Translations under genes and position numbers: made by a program
Origin: Arsenophonus sp046530735
GTDB taxonomy: Bacteria > Pseudomonadota > Gammaproteobacteria > Enterobacterales > Enterobacteriaceae
Assembly (NCBI GenBank): GCA_046530735.1
Contig: JBHEQV010000024.1
Location: forward strand, 1-64,000
DNA length: 64,000 nt
Direction: 5' to 3'
Notes under the pieces: generated by a model
What the model was told of the DNA's origin: nothing
Seen by the model: the letters and a program-made list of their open reading frames with translations, nothing else
Database searches by the model: none
In this document: positions 20,951 to 31,639 of the stretch, piece after piece
Position numbering within the stretch: position 1 is the stretch's first letter
Layout of the letters: every line of letters starts with the position of its first letter

Positions 20951-21890
20951 TTCACTATTTAATAATTTTCACAAAACTCTGTGGATTCTCAGTGAGAAGC
21001 ACATCATGCTTTGTGGAGTCACTCATCAGCAAACTGAATATCGATGCCTTGAAGAGCATAGGTAATAGTTGGTGTCTCTCTACGTGATTTAAGCAATATG
21101 TTCTATATTTATTTCTTAGCTTAAGGCATAACCGTCCTATCAAGAAGCTAATTGCCTTTTTCTGCTAGTTACATTGGTGCCACTAAGGATCATGTAAAAA
21201 TCTAATTACGGTTGAAGATACATATTGAAAGTCAGAAGAAAACTAGGATAAACTTATTAATGCTCTCTATGAAAAACATGGCTTAACTATATCTCCAAGG
21301 ATTGCTACGGTAGATGGGATTCTCTTTTTTATAATGCAATCCAAAGGTATTCTCTGGCATGCAATACCAATACTGCTGGATATAGAAATAACTAATATTC
21401 TGTCTTCACTTCCTTTAAAAAGATATGCAACCAAAAGTTAAGATGAATTTCGGAGGTCTGAGTAGCAGAGAGCTGTGATACCAATAATAAATCCCTTGAT
21501 ATTTTGTTAGCAAGATTTTCAGCATAAGCATCCTAAAGAGATGAAGAAATTGGAGAAAGAGCCAGAAAAATAACTGGCATTCTATGCTTCCCATTAGCAC
21601 ACTGATCTCAATAAGAACAATAAATTTGATTCAATCGGATTTTATGACAATAAGCTTATTAAGAGGACATATGAAATACTGTAGTTCGAAAAATAACCTT
21701 TTAATGGTATTTAATCTGCTTTAGTCTTCTTATAAAAGCTAGAACCGGCTGAGAAGAGTTAACCTTCTGACCTTCTGGTTATTTGTAAGCAACATATAAT
21801 TTAAATATGGAGAAGAGTTTTCTAAAGTATCAGAGTGAAGCGTAATTTAACAAATCCATACACTAAATTTGCTAATATCTCTTACAATAT
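20951..21890 (+). mobile_element. IS256-family remnant, 5'-truncated
   Basis: The 3' two thirds of an IS256 copy. It begins in the AEKAHG-like segment before the ISRLK block (near 20995) and runs to the right end at about 21890 (agtatcagagtgaagcgt and flanking bases). Transposase frames are broken, and the minus-strand open frames here are shadows. Confidence 0.7.
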
Positions 21891-22711
21891 ACCCAATTAA
21901 AACTATTATCTGCTAAAATCAGAATGAAATAACGGCAGACAGTGCTATTAAAAGTTTTATTCTTGATACAATCTGATAGTATAATAGATAGCTATATAGG
22001 CAGGGGATTTTTCTCCGGTTTAATCACATCACTTCTTCTCCGGTACTAACACTATCAGACGCTCAGCGAGCATGACAGTTATTGTAGTAGATCAAATCAG
22101 CACAAGAGTGACTTCAGTGTGTTAAAAGCACTATATATAGTTCTAAAATTATTAAATCATTACAATGATCATAAGCTTACCATGCTTATCTGAATACTCC
22201 ATTGTGTTATATAATCTGTTATTATTTTGTGCACCACAACGCTTGATCATGTTTATTACAACTGCAACACATTGATTTTATTAAGCTGGATGATTTATGT
22301 TTTAAATCTTATATTTCAGTAAAATGAGGATGGCATTTTGACCACTATTCTTTTGCCACGCTTACGCTCTTTTTCAGATTGCATATTAGCGTGATGTAAA
22401 TACCCTAATTGCTGCCACTTATATGATAATGGATAACATTCTTTACTGATTTATTATTATCATAATAAAGCTTGTATATAAGTATTCCTAGGGTGGAATA
22501 CAACCTTGTCTATCCCTATAGACATGAATAGAAAAATTTATAAACCCCCTAAACAACAGAATAAATATCGTACATACAACTAAAGTTAGCAACAATCTCA
22601 TAAAGATTACTTATTTAATCGCTAATATTTAATCATAAAATCATTGAATGATAGAAGCTGTATTATGAGATAGGTTCCGACAACAATCATAAATTAGTCT
22701 ATCTCGATAAC
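21891..22711. other. Unassigned stretch with one minus-strand gene fossil
   Basis: No intact gene. On the minus strand, about 22450 to 22345 reads as KWQQLGYLHHANMQSEKE, then RKRGKRIVVKMP, a non-repetitive peptide-like run that looks like eroded coding sequence. I do not recognise the family. No copy of this stretch occurs elsewhere in the window, so it is more likely a lost chromosomal gene than an IS. Confidence 0.35.
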
Positions 22712-22730
22712 GCTCTTAGTACCTAAGAGC
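22712..22730. other. Perfect 8-bp hairpin
   Basis: gctcttag-tac-ctaagagc: an exact 8-bp inverted repeat with a three-base loop. It lies eight bases from a second, longer perfect hairpin. A pair of intact stems in DNA otherwise full of mutations suggests a retained or recent structural element. Confidence 0.5.
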
Positions 22731-22738
22731 AAAATTGA

Positions 22739-22770
22739 GGGACTTCTTTCACTACAGTGAAAGAAGTCCC
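22739..22770 (-). terminator. Perfect 15-bp hairpin, possible terminator on the minus strand
   Basis: gggacttctttcact-ac-agtgaaagaagtccc is a perfect 15-bp inverted repeat. On the minus strand it is followed by ctcaatttt, a weak T tract, and it directly follows the stop of a small minus-strand open frame. That arrangement fits a rho-independent terminator of a largely vanished gene. It could instead be a cruciform or a small-RNA stem. Confidence 0.5.
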
Positions 22771-22871
22771 TATTCCAACATAGAAATAGGAAAAGTTAAA
22801 ATTGTACGGTCAGAAAGAATTTTTTCTGCTGAATTCAATGTTTTATGTAAAACATATTCTAATTTACTCAT
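22770..22871 (-). pseudogene. Short minus-strand ORF ending at the hairpin; unrecognised
   Basis: A 33-residue open frame (MSKLEYVLHK, then TLNSAEKILS) with amphipathic, non-low-complexity composition. It ends in TAG at the base of the 15-bp hairpin. No Shine-Dalgarno is visible. It could be the tail of an eroded gene or chance. I do not recognise it. Confidence 0.25.
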
Positions 22872-23174
22872 ACAAAGATAGATATGAACATGATATCCCA
22901 TAATTTTGGGTTACTACAAACAATTATCCTGTATTTGCAAAGGATAAAGGTTATTTTAACTATTTAAATTAATGCAAGTGATGGTATAATCTTATATTTA
23001 AATGCCTCAATTTACTATGGGTGATGATTGTTGGTTTTAATTATTTGACTCAGTTTTTTAACATAACAAAGATGAACGCACTGATGTCCAATTAAGTATC
23101 ATAAATACGAACAAAGTAGAATAAGTGCACGAATAATAGTAATAATATAAAAATGTTCTCAATAAAACTTAATC

Positions 23175-23197
23175 AGTCTCTATCTTTAATAGAGACT
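23175..23197 (-). terminator. 9-bp hairpin, probable minus-strand terminator
   Basis: agtctctat-cttta-atagagact is an exact 9-bp inverted repeat. On the minus strand it is followed by a short T-containing tract (gattaagtttt). It lies about 65 bp beyond the stop of the minus-strand fossil at 23262-23365, which supports a terminator role. Confidence 0.45.
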
Positions 23198-23261
23198 GCC
23201 TACACATAAAAGAGTAACGCTTCAACATCAAAATAACAAAAATATTCCAATCAAGTAAAAT

Positions 23262-23365
23262 TTAACTAATATACGCAAACGGGAAAGTATCAGCAGAATT
23301 AATATCCGATTCATAAGAGATACGCTTCACTTCACCTTGGGGGCTTATCACCAAGGTATAAACAC
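23262..23365 (-). pseudogene. C-terminal fossil of an unrecognised gene
   Basis: Minus-strand reading gives VYTLVISPQGEVKRISYE, then SDINSADTFPFAYI and a TAA stop at 23262-23264. The composition and lack of repetition look like real protein C-terminus. Upstream the frame continues only a dozen hydrophobic codons. With the hairpin at 23175-23197 it forms a gene-end-plus-terminator pair. The family was not identified. Confidence 0.4.
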
Positions 23366-23429
23366 TATAAAAAACATTAAGTAACACATACAAAGAGCAG
23401 CAATAAGATACATTGCAAAAGCTTAATAA

Positions 23430-24735
23430 TAAGCAAGTATGTCAATGTCTATTTACATATTCACTGGTTACTTTTATTTATAAAAATAAATATCATTACA
23501 TTGCTTTTAAATTAGTAAAATATTACAGAGAATATTAACCCTAATTATAGGATAAGAAAAAATAAAAATAGATAGATAAATATTAATTTTATTAAACTTA
23601 ATTTTTCTAATAACTATTTATATAAAATAATTCTCTCTTCACATTTTTACTTTAAACTGTAAATTAAAAATATCATTAGCTAAAAACGTGATAACTCATT
23701 AAAATAACACTATTAATTAGCAACTAATATAACTGATATTTTGTTTTATATATCATTATCTCAAGAAATGCCAATTTTAAAAGCACTTTGCTTTCGCTAT
23801 TTATTAATCACAATATAATTAATTTTATTGATAATATCAACAACTATCATTGTTCACAAATCTATAATTAATATCAATTATTAAATAAAATTTAAACCAT
23901 ATCATAAATCACAAAAAACTTTTACCAAAAAAAATTTTGCTACCATTGATAATAAAATTTAAATAATTTTTATTAAAAATCCTTTATCTTTATCTTTATC
24001 ACAAAGATAAATTTTATTTTATAAAAAATTACTTTAATCAATTAAACAAAATAAGTTTATATAAAAATATTTACATAAACTATCTAAAATATAGAAACAA
24101 TGCTTAGATAATAGAATCTCTCGTAATATTTAACTTAAATACAACGTTAACTAAAATATAACTTTTATTTTCTAATATAGATTAAAATTTATTTCTATAA
24201 ATTTAATATTTTTTACTGTCTATATACAGTTATTAACTTAAATTGTTTAATAATAAACATGTTTTACCTATTGACAGACAAAATGCTAATAGCATGGCTT
24301 ATCTTCTCATTTTTATGAGAATAAGTTTAATCCAAAATCTCTGACCCAAATAACAATTTTATAACCGAGAATGGATACATTTTTCTAAATAAAATAGTCA
24401 TCAAAGATGATGCAGATTAAGAAAAACTATAAATCAAAAAATCAGTATAAAACTTTTTTTATATAGGCATGATAATAATATATTAACTTTAATTATATGT
24501 TATATAAAGAATATTTATATTATAAAACCAGAAATAATTTACAATAAAAATACACTGCTATAAATCTATAAGTAATTTACTCTTTCCTTACTAAAATCAT
24601 CTCATGACTAAAATATAAATTTAATTTATATTATATTTTTATATATATTAATCTTATAAAAGATATAAAAGTTTATTTAATCTAATTTAATTATTTTAAC
24701 TAACCTTTCTAAAAAATTAGATCATATATTTAAAT
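23430..24735. other. Extremely AT-rich desert
   Basis: About 1.3 kb composed almost entirely of A and T by eye, without readable fossils, IS similarity or tandem repeats. It is the most eroded part of the window. Confidence 0.4.
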
Positions 24736-25054
24736 TTTTCCAGCTAAGAGTTTGGTGTCTATACATAAATATGCAGAAAAATTTTTATATTCTATTAATA
24801 TTGAGATTCAAACAGAGTAATTGAATATTATAAGTAATTCAATAAATTGGATAACGTATACTACGATATATAGAGAATAAGTTCTTAAAGAAACCAAGTG
24901 TCTTAAAGAAGAAGCAATAAAGTTCTTAAGCTTCATATTGGTAATTCAATACCCTTCTGGTTTTTCAAAACACCGGATAAAATTTTTATGTTCTACGGAA
25001 CCTTACTCACTCAAAGGTTATAATGATTTTAAAAAAAATTACTCCACCCAAAAG

Positions 25055-25258
25055 TTATAATGCAACACCACGAACATAACTCACCATGGTCTGTGAGTGA
25101 CGCAAACTATCTCCTGCTTCAGGAATATGATAATCTGAGTACTGTTTTATACTATGTGATATATGATTTTTTTTTAGAAATTCAGAGATATGGCTATTAG
25201 AATAAATCCTCCTAGTAAAGCGTAAAGCAGTAAAATCAAAAAGACAATACATAGTCAC
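25055..25258 (-). pseudogene. 67-residue minus-strand ORF, probable gene fossil
   Basis: The open frame reads CLFDFTALRFTRRIY, SHISEFLKKNHISHSIKQ, YHIPEAGDSLRHSQTMV, with a balanced amino-acid composition that is unusual for chance frames in this AT-rich DNA. It could be the end of a chromosomal gene cut by the IS91 copy beginning at 25280. tyrB fragments on the same strand lie beyond that IS, but I could not match this piece to the TyrB C-terminus. Function unknown. Confidence 0.3.
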
Positions 25259-25279
25259 GTCTTATAACCAATTGCTTAT

Positions 25280-27062
25280 CCAAAATATTTTATGATCCAT
25301 TTTACCAAAATTGATGATGAGAGATCGACTGAATTTTTATTACACCTCAAAAGAGGTCATTATAAAAATGCGCAGATTCTGATCTTTATTTTTTTCGACA
25401 CGCAAGTATTATCCGCCTATAGTTACTAATATCCGTAGCTTTAAGCAACGCCATAGTAACTAATCCGATGATGCTGAATATAATTTACATTGATGAGAAA
25501 TTAATGAAAGTATATTTTGGTGATAAATTCATTATTTATAGGAAACTAAGGATAATTCTTCTCTCTTTCATGTCATTAAGGAGTACAAAAATAACTAGAT
25601 GAATAGAACTAACAAATTGGAACAGAATTACGATTTCTATTTTTCTTATAAGGAACTAAGATGGCGTAATTTACCTAGATATATATACCCTAATTAAACT
25701 GCTTTTTACCATTTATGATGGCTGAAATAAATTTCTTAAAAATAGGCTGGAAGCGTCAGCTAGGAACACATTTATTTGTAGAGCGAATCTTTTTACCTAT
25801 AACAGTTGTGTTATAGGGTGTCAGGGACGGCTTCTGCTGTGCCTATTCTGAATGTTTTCAACAGTCATTTTCTGCTAAACTATAAGTTAAAATCTAGTAG
25901 TTCATGCGACTTTAAAGCTACAGAGCAATAGTTAGAGCATAGCAGATTCATATTTTACCCGACTTCAACTATTAACATATTACTTCCATACTATGCCCAT
26001 CTTTTTTGGCTTTTTTAAAAATAACTGGCTGCGACTTAATATTCTGTTTTGTACAAGGAGCTCCTCACCTACCCCATTATGTTATAGTGGAATACAAACA
26101 GAGTATAAAAAATTGGTATCTTCTGTGCCTTTCACATTTATGATCAACAACTCAATCAACATCCGCCTATTCATATCTTCGTCACCTTGTCGCGGTCTAG
26201 ATATTAAATATTCTATATTTGCGTGATCTGTTCTTAAAAAGAAGCGTCAAAACTATTTTATACGATGCGCTGTTATCTCTAGTTGTTGCATTATAATTAT
26301 AAACCTGATAAATGCTAATATCTTCCTTATCTGATACGCTTCTGCACAAGAAAGAAGTGGCAGCGTTACCTAAAAGTGACAGTATAAAGCCCACGCTACA
26401 CTAGAGAAAAAATAAAATAGCAGGTGTGGAAATAGTATAAAATATTTCTATCACTACCTAAATACCCAGTATTCACGTTAAAACTGCGGAGTTACCGAGT
26501 TGTAGTAGTTATACATTACTATGATCATATAACTAAGTAGAACCTGCAGCAGATGCTAACGCAAGAAAAAGATAATTAGATGCTACTCAAAACTATATTA
26601 CGAAAAGGCATAGTTAAAATGTTACATCACTATGGTTTCTTATCAAATTATAAACGAGAGACACGCTTTTATCGAAGGTATAAAAGCGCTGTAGGAGAAA
26701 ACGGCTAGCAAATAACCGAAAAATCGAGGTTCACTCTGCTGATAAAGGTGATTCCTGTGCATAAATCCGTACAAATGCATTTTGTGTGTCAACAAATTAC
26801 TTTTTATTGATATTCAGGTCAGCTAAACCAATAACAAAATTGTTGTCAACAACAATGCATAAAATGGAGAAAACAAGCGTTATTAAGTTAAATCTAGAGT
26901 TTAAATATATTTAAAATTAGTGTATTAATTCAAAGAATACGCACTTCAATGAAATTAGAACTTACAATAGACCCAGTAAATCGATTCTATCTTATTTTAG
27001 CAAAAATGAATGCCTCCTTTCTTGACTTAGAAAGGAATTCAATTTCTTAACTATCAAAACTT
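25280..27062 (+). mobile_element. IS91-family remnant, near full length
   Basis: This 1.78-kb copy best identifies the family. The plus-strand stretch 25993-26226 reads FFGFFKNNWLRLN, then FTFMINNSINIRLFIS, then RGLDIKYSIFA. This parallels the IS91 TnpA segments LLWPFFNNNWPLLNEL, LHTYGRQLNQHPHIHLSV and RGGLDIKHDVWRDLFFKKK. Later come LHHYGFLSNYKRET and the C-terminal CILC-type region. Stops show decay. It sits between the tyrB fragment at 27065 and an unknown fossil at 25055. Confidence 0.8.
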
Positions 27063-27064
27063 AA

Positions 27065-27395
27065 TAGCTCTTTATAATGGCCCGAAAGAAAATTCTAAAA
27101 GTTATATATTAAGACTTAGAAATATCATTCTCCATGCGATTTTGTACTAATATTCCTATGCAAAATGTAATCTAAACAAAATTAGGCGATTATTAAATTA
27201 ATAATAAATTTATCTGTCCTACTGGACGATTATATGAACAACCTAATTACGAGTTAAAATTGATTAATGAACTTTCTAAGTATTTTATGTTAAACTAGAA
27301 AGCTTTTTCGATTTATTAGTAAATCTTATATGATAGAGTTAGGATAATCTTCTATCCACTCTAATTTTTCGTAAATATGTTCTATAATCCTTAAA
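27065..27395 (-). pseudogene. tyrB: tyrB fragment, central part
   Basis: Minus-strand reading across frames gives LGCSYNRPVGQINL, resembling LHPCCHNPTGADLT of TyrB. Further on, LILFRLHFA-EY-YKIAWRM aligns with LIPFLDIAYQGFGAGMEEDA. The fragment is flanked by an IS256 copy on its 5' side (27400-28740) and an IS91 copy on its 3' side. It is probably the continuation of the 5' fragment at 28790-29026. Confidence 0.45.
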
Positions 27396-27399
27396 TTGA

Positions 27400-28740
27400 G
27401 AACGTTGCTTATCCTCAGTATCAACACAATGTAATAAATACCATTATCTAGTTCCAGTTTTTGAGCAGACGGGAGCAGATTAAATATCATTAAAAGAGTT
27501 GTTTTCGAACTACAGTGCTTCACGCGTCAGATTCATATTCTCACTGCCGTAAAAGTTGATTAACCGAATTTTTATTCTTATTTAATTCTAAGTGCGCTGA
27601 TAGAGAATGAATAGGATTGGAACAATTCTTCTCGATTTTTCTCCAGTTTCTTCATTTCTGCAGGATGATATTTCACTAAAAACCTTGCCAACAAAAACAT
27701 CAAGGAATTTATTAGAAGCATCGCTACTATCTCTTCTGGTAGGTAGAAGTTCCTATACTTTAAACTTTAACTTTTGGTTATATATCTCATTTATGGTAGT
27801 GAAGACAGCACAAAGAGTATTTTATGTAACTTAACAAGGTTAGCGCTGTGTCTATGAAAATATTTTGCATTCCATTTTAAAGCTAAGGGTATCAAGTCTA
27901 CCGTAGCACAAACCTAGAAGATATAATTAAGTCACCTACTTGAAGAGAATTAGAAGTTAAGCCAAGTCACTTCTGACTATTAATAATCATTTTCTAGAAT
28001 AACGAGATTTTTACATCTATGGCGCAGTGCCCACAATAATGAACAGCATGTAAAAGCGATAAGCTTTCCTGACAGGACGATGATTGTATATCCCATCATC
28101 GGCCAATAAATAAATGTAACGCATTTCGCATAAATTAGGAAGACACCATTACCTGTTAACTTTTCAAATCATTGCTGTTTCAGTTTGCTGATTGTAACTT
28201 GGTAGAGAGACTATGTGTTTTTCATCTATAACTAACTTCCCACAAAGGGTTTTGTTAAAATTATCGGTGACATTCCTCTTTGCCAATACAGATATCGTAG
28301 CAATTCTTTGCTACTTTTACATATTTTAGATAAAGGGTAACATGAGTTCTTTAAGAAGTTTCTGTTTATATTGCGATCTTCTATTTTATGTACTTTAATT
28401 TTAATATCGCTCATACTAGTCTGCATGGTTATCTATAGCAGATAATCGTCATGATCGATTGTTAATCTCAGTAAACAAGGCGGTGTTTTTAGTATCTTAT
28501 TGTAGCACATAGTTACAATCTCATCCTCAAAACAGCGGTGCTTATCAGCTACTTATCACTATTACGGATAAGTTCATGGAAAGGATCAGAGATGATATCA
28601 GATTTCATGGAATTTTTTACCAATATAAAGATAGATTTTTTATAGCATATTATCCCTCTGTTCTTGAAATTATCCATAAAATTAATCAATAGGATAATAT
28701 TTGCACAGAATTTTAGAAATCTTATCAGCATAAATAAGTA
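27400..28740 (-). mobile_element. IS256-family remnant, near full length
   Basis: A complete-length reversed IS256 copy (about 1.34 kb) with all landmarks: right end near 27470, TTNPIEST-region antisense near 27550-27600, the RYVYF segment near 28120, the ISRLK region near 28190 and the N-terminal HELI segment near 28560. It is full of stops. It appears to have inserted in tyrB, since tyrB-like sequence lies on both sides. Confidence 0.75.
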
Positions 28741-28789
28741 TATAACTCTCTTTTTTAATTGCTAATCATAGCATAAAATCAGTTTTTGA

Positions 28790-29026
28790 ATCGCTAGCTA
28801 TAGTTATATAGTAATCCCTCGTTAAATAGATAAAGGCGCGGAGATAGCTGACAACTGATTAAGCTTAGTATTTTATTTAGCAAGAACTCCAGATTGGGAG
28901 AGTATTACTTTTGCTTTTACAATAAAAACCAATACTAAGATTAATTTTATTTTCACGTTAATCTTTATTAAATTTATCTCTAAATAATAGGGAATCATCG
29001 GTAAAAATATCAATATTCTGAAACAT
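28790..29026 (-). pseudogene. tyrB: tyrB fragment, 5' end
   Basis: In E. coli, dnaB-alr-tyrB (aromatic aminotransferase) is the gene order. Downstream of alr on the same strand, GAGGAAA precedes ATG (29026) and the reading MFQNIDIFTDDSLLFRDKFN. Shifted frames then give SIGFY, LPNLEFLLNKILS and SPRLYLFNEGL. These match the TyrB N-terminus (MFQKVDAYAGDPIL...FKEDPR, LSIGLYYNEDG, SLYLPMEGL). The gene is interrupted and dead. Loss removes one route for tyrosine/phenylalanine transamination here. Confidence 0.75.
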
Positions 29027-29079
29027 TTAAATTTCCTCACTATCATTACGTATATTTTATTAAATAACCGATAACAAAT

Positions 29080-30165
29080 TTATTTGTCCAAATATTCCAT
29101 TGTCACCCGTGAGGTTAACTTTGTTAGTAATTCATAATCACTTATACCAGTATATGCAGCTACTTCTTCAACAGGCAATAGATCACCCCATATAATTGCT
29201 TCATCACCGACTTTATCGTTTGTTTTAATGCCTAAATCTACTGAAATCATATCCATAGAGACTCTACCAACAATCGGCACTTTGCGCCCATTTATTAGTA
29301 CTGGCGTGTTTAACGGGGTATTACGTGGATAACCATCGCCATAACCAATCGCGACCACACCAAGATTAGTATCCTGCTTACTAATCCAAATTCCACCATA
29401 ACCAACCGACTCTCCGGCTTTATGTTCACGAATAGCAATTAAATTAGATTTAAGTGTCATCACCGGTAGCAGACCAAAATCTTTTCCTTTTTTACCTTTC
29501 TGTCCTGAAACACCATACATCATAATGCCAGGACGCACCCAATCAAAATGCGATGTCTGCCATAATAGAATACCAGCAGATGCAGCGATTGATTTTTCAC
29601 TATCTTTATCTTTTATAAAAGAATTAAAACAAGCTAATTCCTGTTCAGTTACTAGTTGTAAACTAGGCTCATCAGCGCAACTGAAATGACTCATAATATT
29701 AATAGGCTTTTGGATGTTATGACATGCCATCAAGCGAGTATAAGACATTTCCGCTTCTTCAGGTCTAAATCCCAAACGGTGCATACCAGTATCAAGTTTC
29801 ATCCAAACTTTTATTGGTTTTTCTAATTTAATCTGTTCTAAAATTTCAAGTTGCTCAATGCTCTGCACAACCACGTCAATTGCATATCTGGTAATAATAT
29901 GTAATTCAGATAGATCAAAAAAACCTTCTAATAATAAGATAGGATTGCTGATATTATTTTTACGTAATGCGATTGCTTCGCTAATACGAGCAACGCCAAA
30001 ACTATCAATCAGATCTTTAACTGTGTGCGCCGTTTCTAATAAGCCATGCCCATAAGCATTAGCTTTAACGACAGCAATTATACGACTATTAGCCGCAATT
30101 TCCCGAACCCGTTGTAAATTGTGACGTAGAGCATAGCGATGAATGACAGCAGTTGCCGCTTTCAT
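29080..30165 (-). CDS. alr: Alanine racemase, biosynthetic
   Basis: PLP enzyme that interconverts L- and D-alanine for peptidoglycan. From the chosen start the product has 361 residues, the family size. The PLP lysine is in VVKANAYGHG near residue 34, the substrate-side MKLDTGMHRLG and ADEPSL segments follow, the IGYGDGYPR motif carries the catalytic tyrosine region of the second domain, and VGRVSMDMISVDLG is intact. The open frame begins four codons earlier, but the ATG at 30165 has GGAGAG just upstream and gives the conserved MKAATAVI N-terminus. It follows dnaB by 31 bp on the same strand, as in E. coli. D-Ala-dependent wall synthesis is presumably kept. Confidence 0.94.
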   Translation of the reverse strand: MKAATAVIHRYALRHNLQRVREIAANSRIIAVVKANAYGHGLLETAHTVKDLIDSFGVARISEAIALRKNNISNPILLLEGFFDLSELHIITRYAIDVVVQSIEQLEILEQIKLEKPIKVWMKLDTGMHRLGFRPEEAEMSYTRLMACHNIQKPINIMSHFSCADEPSLQLVTEQELACFNSFIKDKDSEKSIAASAGILLWQTSHFDWVRPGIMMYGVSGQKGKKGKDFGLLPVMTLKSNLIAIREHKAGESVGYGGIWISKQDTNLGVVAIGYGDGYPRNTPLNTPVLINGRKVPIVGRVSMDMISVDLGIKTNDKVGDEAIIWGDLLPVEEVAAYTGISDYELLTKLTSRVTMEYLDK

Positions 30166-30196
30166 TTTACTCTCCATATTAAATTAAATAGATAAA

Positions 30197-31609
30197 TTAT
30201 TCGTCATTATATATAATTGACCCAGCATAATTATCAAAACGTGACCATTGTCCATTGAAAGTTAGACGCACTGTTCCAATCGGCCCATTACGCTGTTTAC
30301 CAATAATAATTTCTGCTATCCCTTTAAGATCTGAGTTATCGTTATAAACTTCATCTCGATAAATAAATATAATTAAATCCGCATCCTGTTCAATTGAACC
30401 GGATTCCCGCAAATCTGAATTTACTGGTTTTTTATTCGCTCGTTGTTCTAAGCTACGGTTAAGTTGCGATAATGCAATTACTGGCACTTGTAACTCTTTT
30501 GCCAATGATTTAAGTGAACGAGAGATTTCAGCAATCTCAAGTGTACGATTATCAGATAGGGAAGGAACACGCATAAGTTGAAGATAATCAATCATAATTA
30601 AACTTAAAGCACCATGTTCACGGTAAACCCGGCGAGCACGTGAACGAATTTCTATCGGCGTTAATCCAGCAGAGTCATCAATGTACATATTGCGTTTTTC
30701 CATCAACAACCCCATGGTACTGGAAATACGTGCCCAATCCTCGTCATCCAGTTGGCCAGTACGAATACGCGTTTGATCAACACGCGATAAAGAAGCTAAC
30801 ATACGCATCATGATTTGATTTGCTGGCATTTCTAGACTAAAAATTAAAACTGGTTTTTCTTCTATCATGGCCGCATGTTCACATAAATTCATCGCAAAAG
30901 TTGTTTTACCCATGGAAGGTCGAGCTGCTACGATAATAAGATCAGAGTTTTGTAATCCTGCTGTTTTTCGATCCAGATCCTGATAACCTGTAGAAACACC
31001 TGTTACGCCATCATGAGGCTTTTGATATAGCTGTTCAATTTTTTCTACTGTTTCCGACAGTATCTCTTCAATTCCTTTTGGACCGTCATATTTATTAGCA
31101 CGAGTTTCAGCAATTTGAAAAACACGTGATTCAGCTAAATCTAGTAACTCTTCGCTTGTCCTACCTTGAGGATCATAACCTGCATCAGCGATCTCATTTG
31201 CCACTGCAATCATGTCACGAACAACAGCACGTTCTCGCACAATATCTGCATAAGCGTTAATATTAGCAACACTTGGAGTATTTTTAGCTAATTCCGCTAA
31301 ATAGGCAAAGCCACCAATACTATCTAATTCGCCTTGCTGCTCTAACGATTCAGATAAAGTAATTAAATCAATTGGTCTGCTTTGTTCAAGCAGACGTTGC
31401 ATTTTAGCAAAAATGGTTCTATGTGGTCGACTAAAAAAATCTGTATTTGTTACTCGTTCTGAGACATACTCCCAACGCTCATTATCTAACATTAATCCAC
31501 CCAATACCGATTGCTCAGCTTCTAAGGAATGAGGTGGAATTTTTAGCCCTTCTATTTGAAGATCTTTCTGACCAATAAATACGGTTTCTGCGGAATACTT
31601 CTTCGCCAT
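30197..31609 (-). CDS. dnaB: Replicative DNA helicase DnaB
   Basis: Hexameric 5'-3' helicase at the replication fork, loaded by DnaC and linked to primase. The 470-residue protein matches E. coli DnaB (471). The N-terminal domain starts after a variable tail at LKIPPHSLEAEQSVLGGLMLD. The RecA-like domain carries Walker A ARPSMGKTTFA near residue 230, the SLEMP motif, Walker B LIMIDYLQLM, and the R-finger and loop region SGSIEQDADLI. The conserved end GTVRLTFNGQWSRFDNYAG is present. The first ~20 residues differ from relatives, as is usual. Its upstream side is a repeated unknown segment (31640 on), so its promoter region has been rebuilt. Confidence 0.96.
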   Translation of the reverse strand: MAKKYSAETVFIGQKDLQIEGLKIPPHSLEAEQSVLGGLMLDNERWEYVSERVTNTDFFSRPHRTIFAKMQRLLEQSRPIDLITLSESLEQQGELDSIGGFAYLAELAKNTPSVANINAYADIVRERAVVRDMIAVANEIADAGYDPQGRTSEELLDLAESRVFQIAETRANKYDGPKGIEEILSETVEKIEQLYQKPHDGVTGVSTGYQDLDRKTAGLQNSDLIIVAARPSMGKTTFAMNLCEHAAMIEEKPVLIFSLEMPANQIMMRMLASLSRVDQTRIRTGQLDDEDWARISSTMGLLMEKRNMYIDDSAGLTPIEIRSRARRVYREHGALSLIMIDYLQLMRVPSLSDNRTLEIAEISRSLKSLAKELQVPVIALSQLNRSLEQRANKKPVNSDLRESGSIEQDADLIIFIYRDEVYNDNSDLKGIAEIIIGKQRNGPIGTVRLTFNGQWSRFDNYAGSIIYNDE

Positions 31610-31639
31610 AATACTTTATTTACCCATTAATCAATAGAG

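Noticed and set aside
23175..23365. Structured RNA such as 6S RNA, tmRNA or RNase P RNA
   Set aside because: I compared it with remembered landmarks of these RNAs and found no ordered match; coding on the minus strand explains the conserved part better.
30166..30177. Alr start at 30177
   Set aside because: Those bases form the Shine-Dalgarno (GGAGAG) of the conserved start at 30165.
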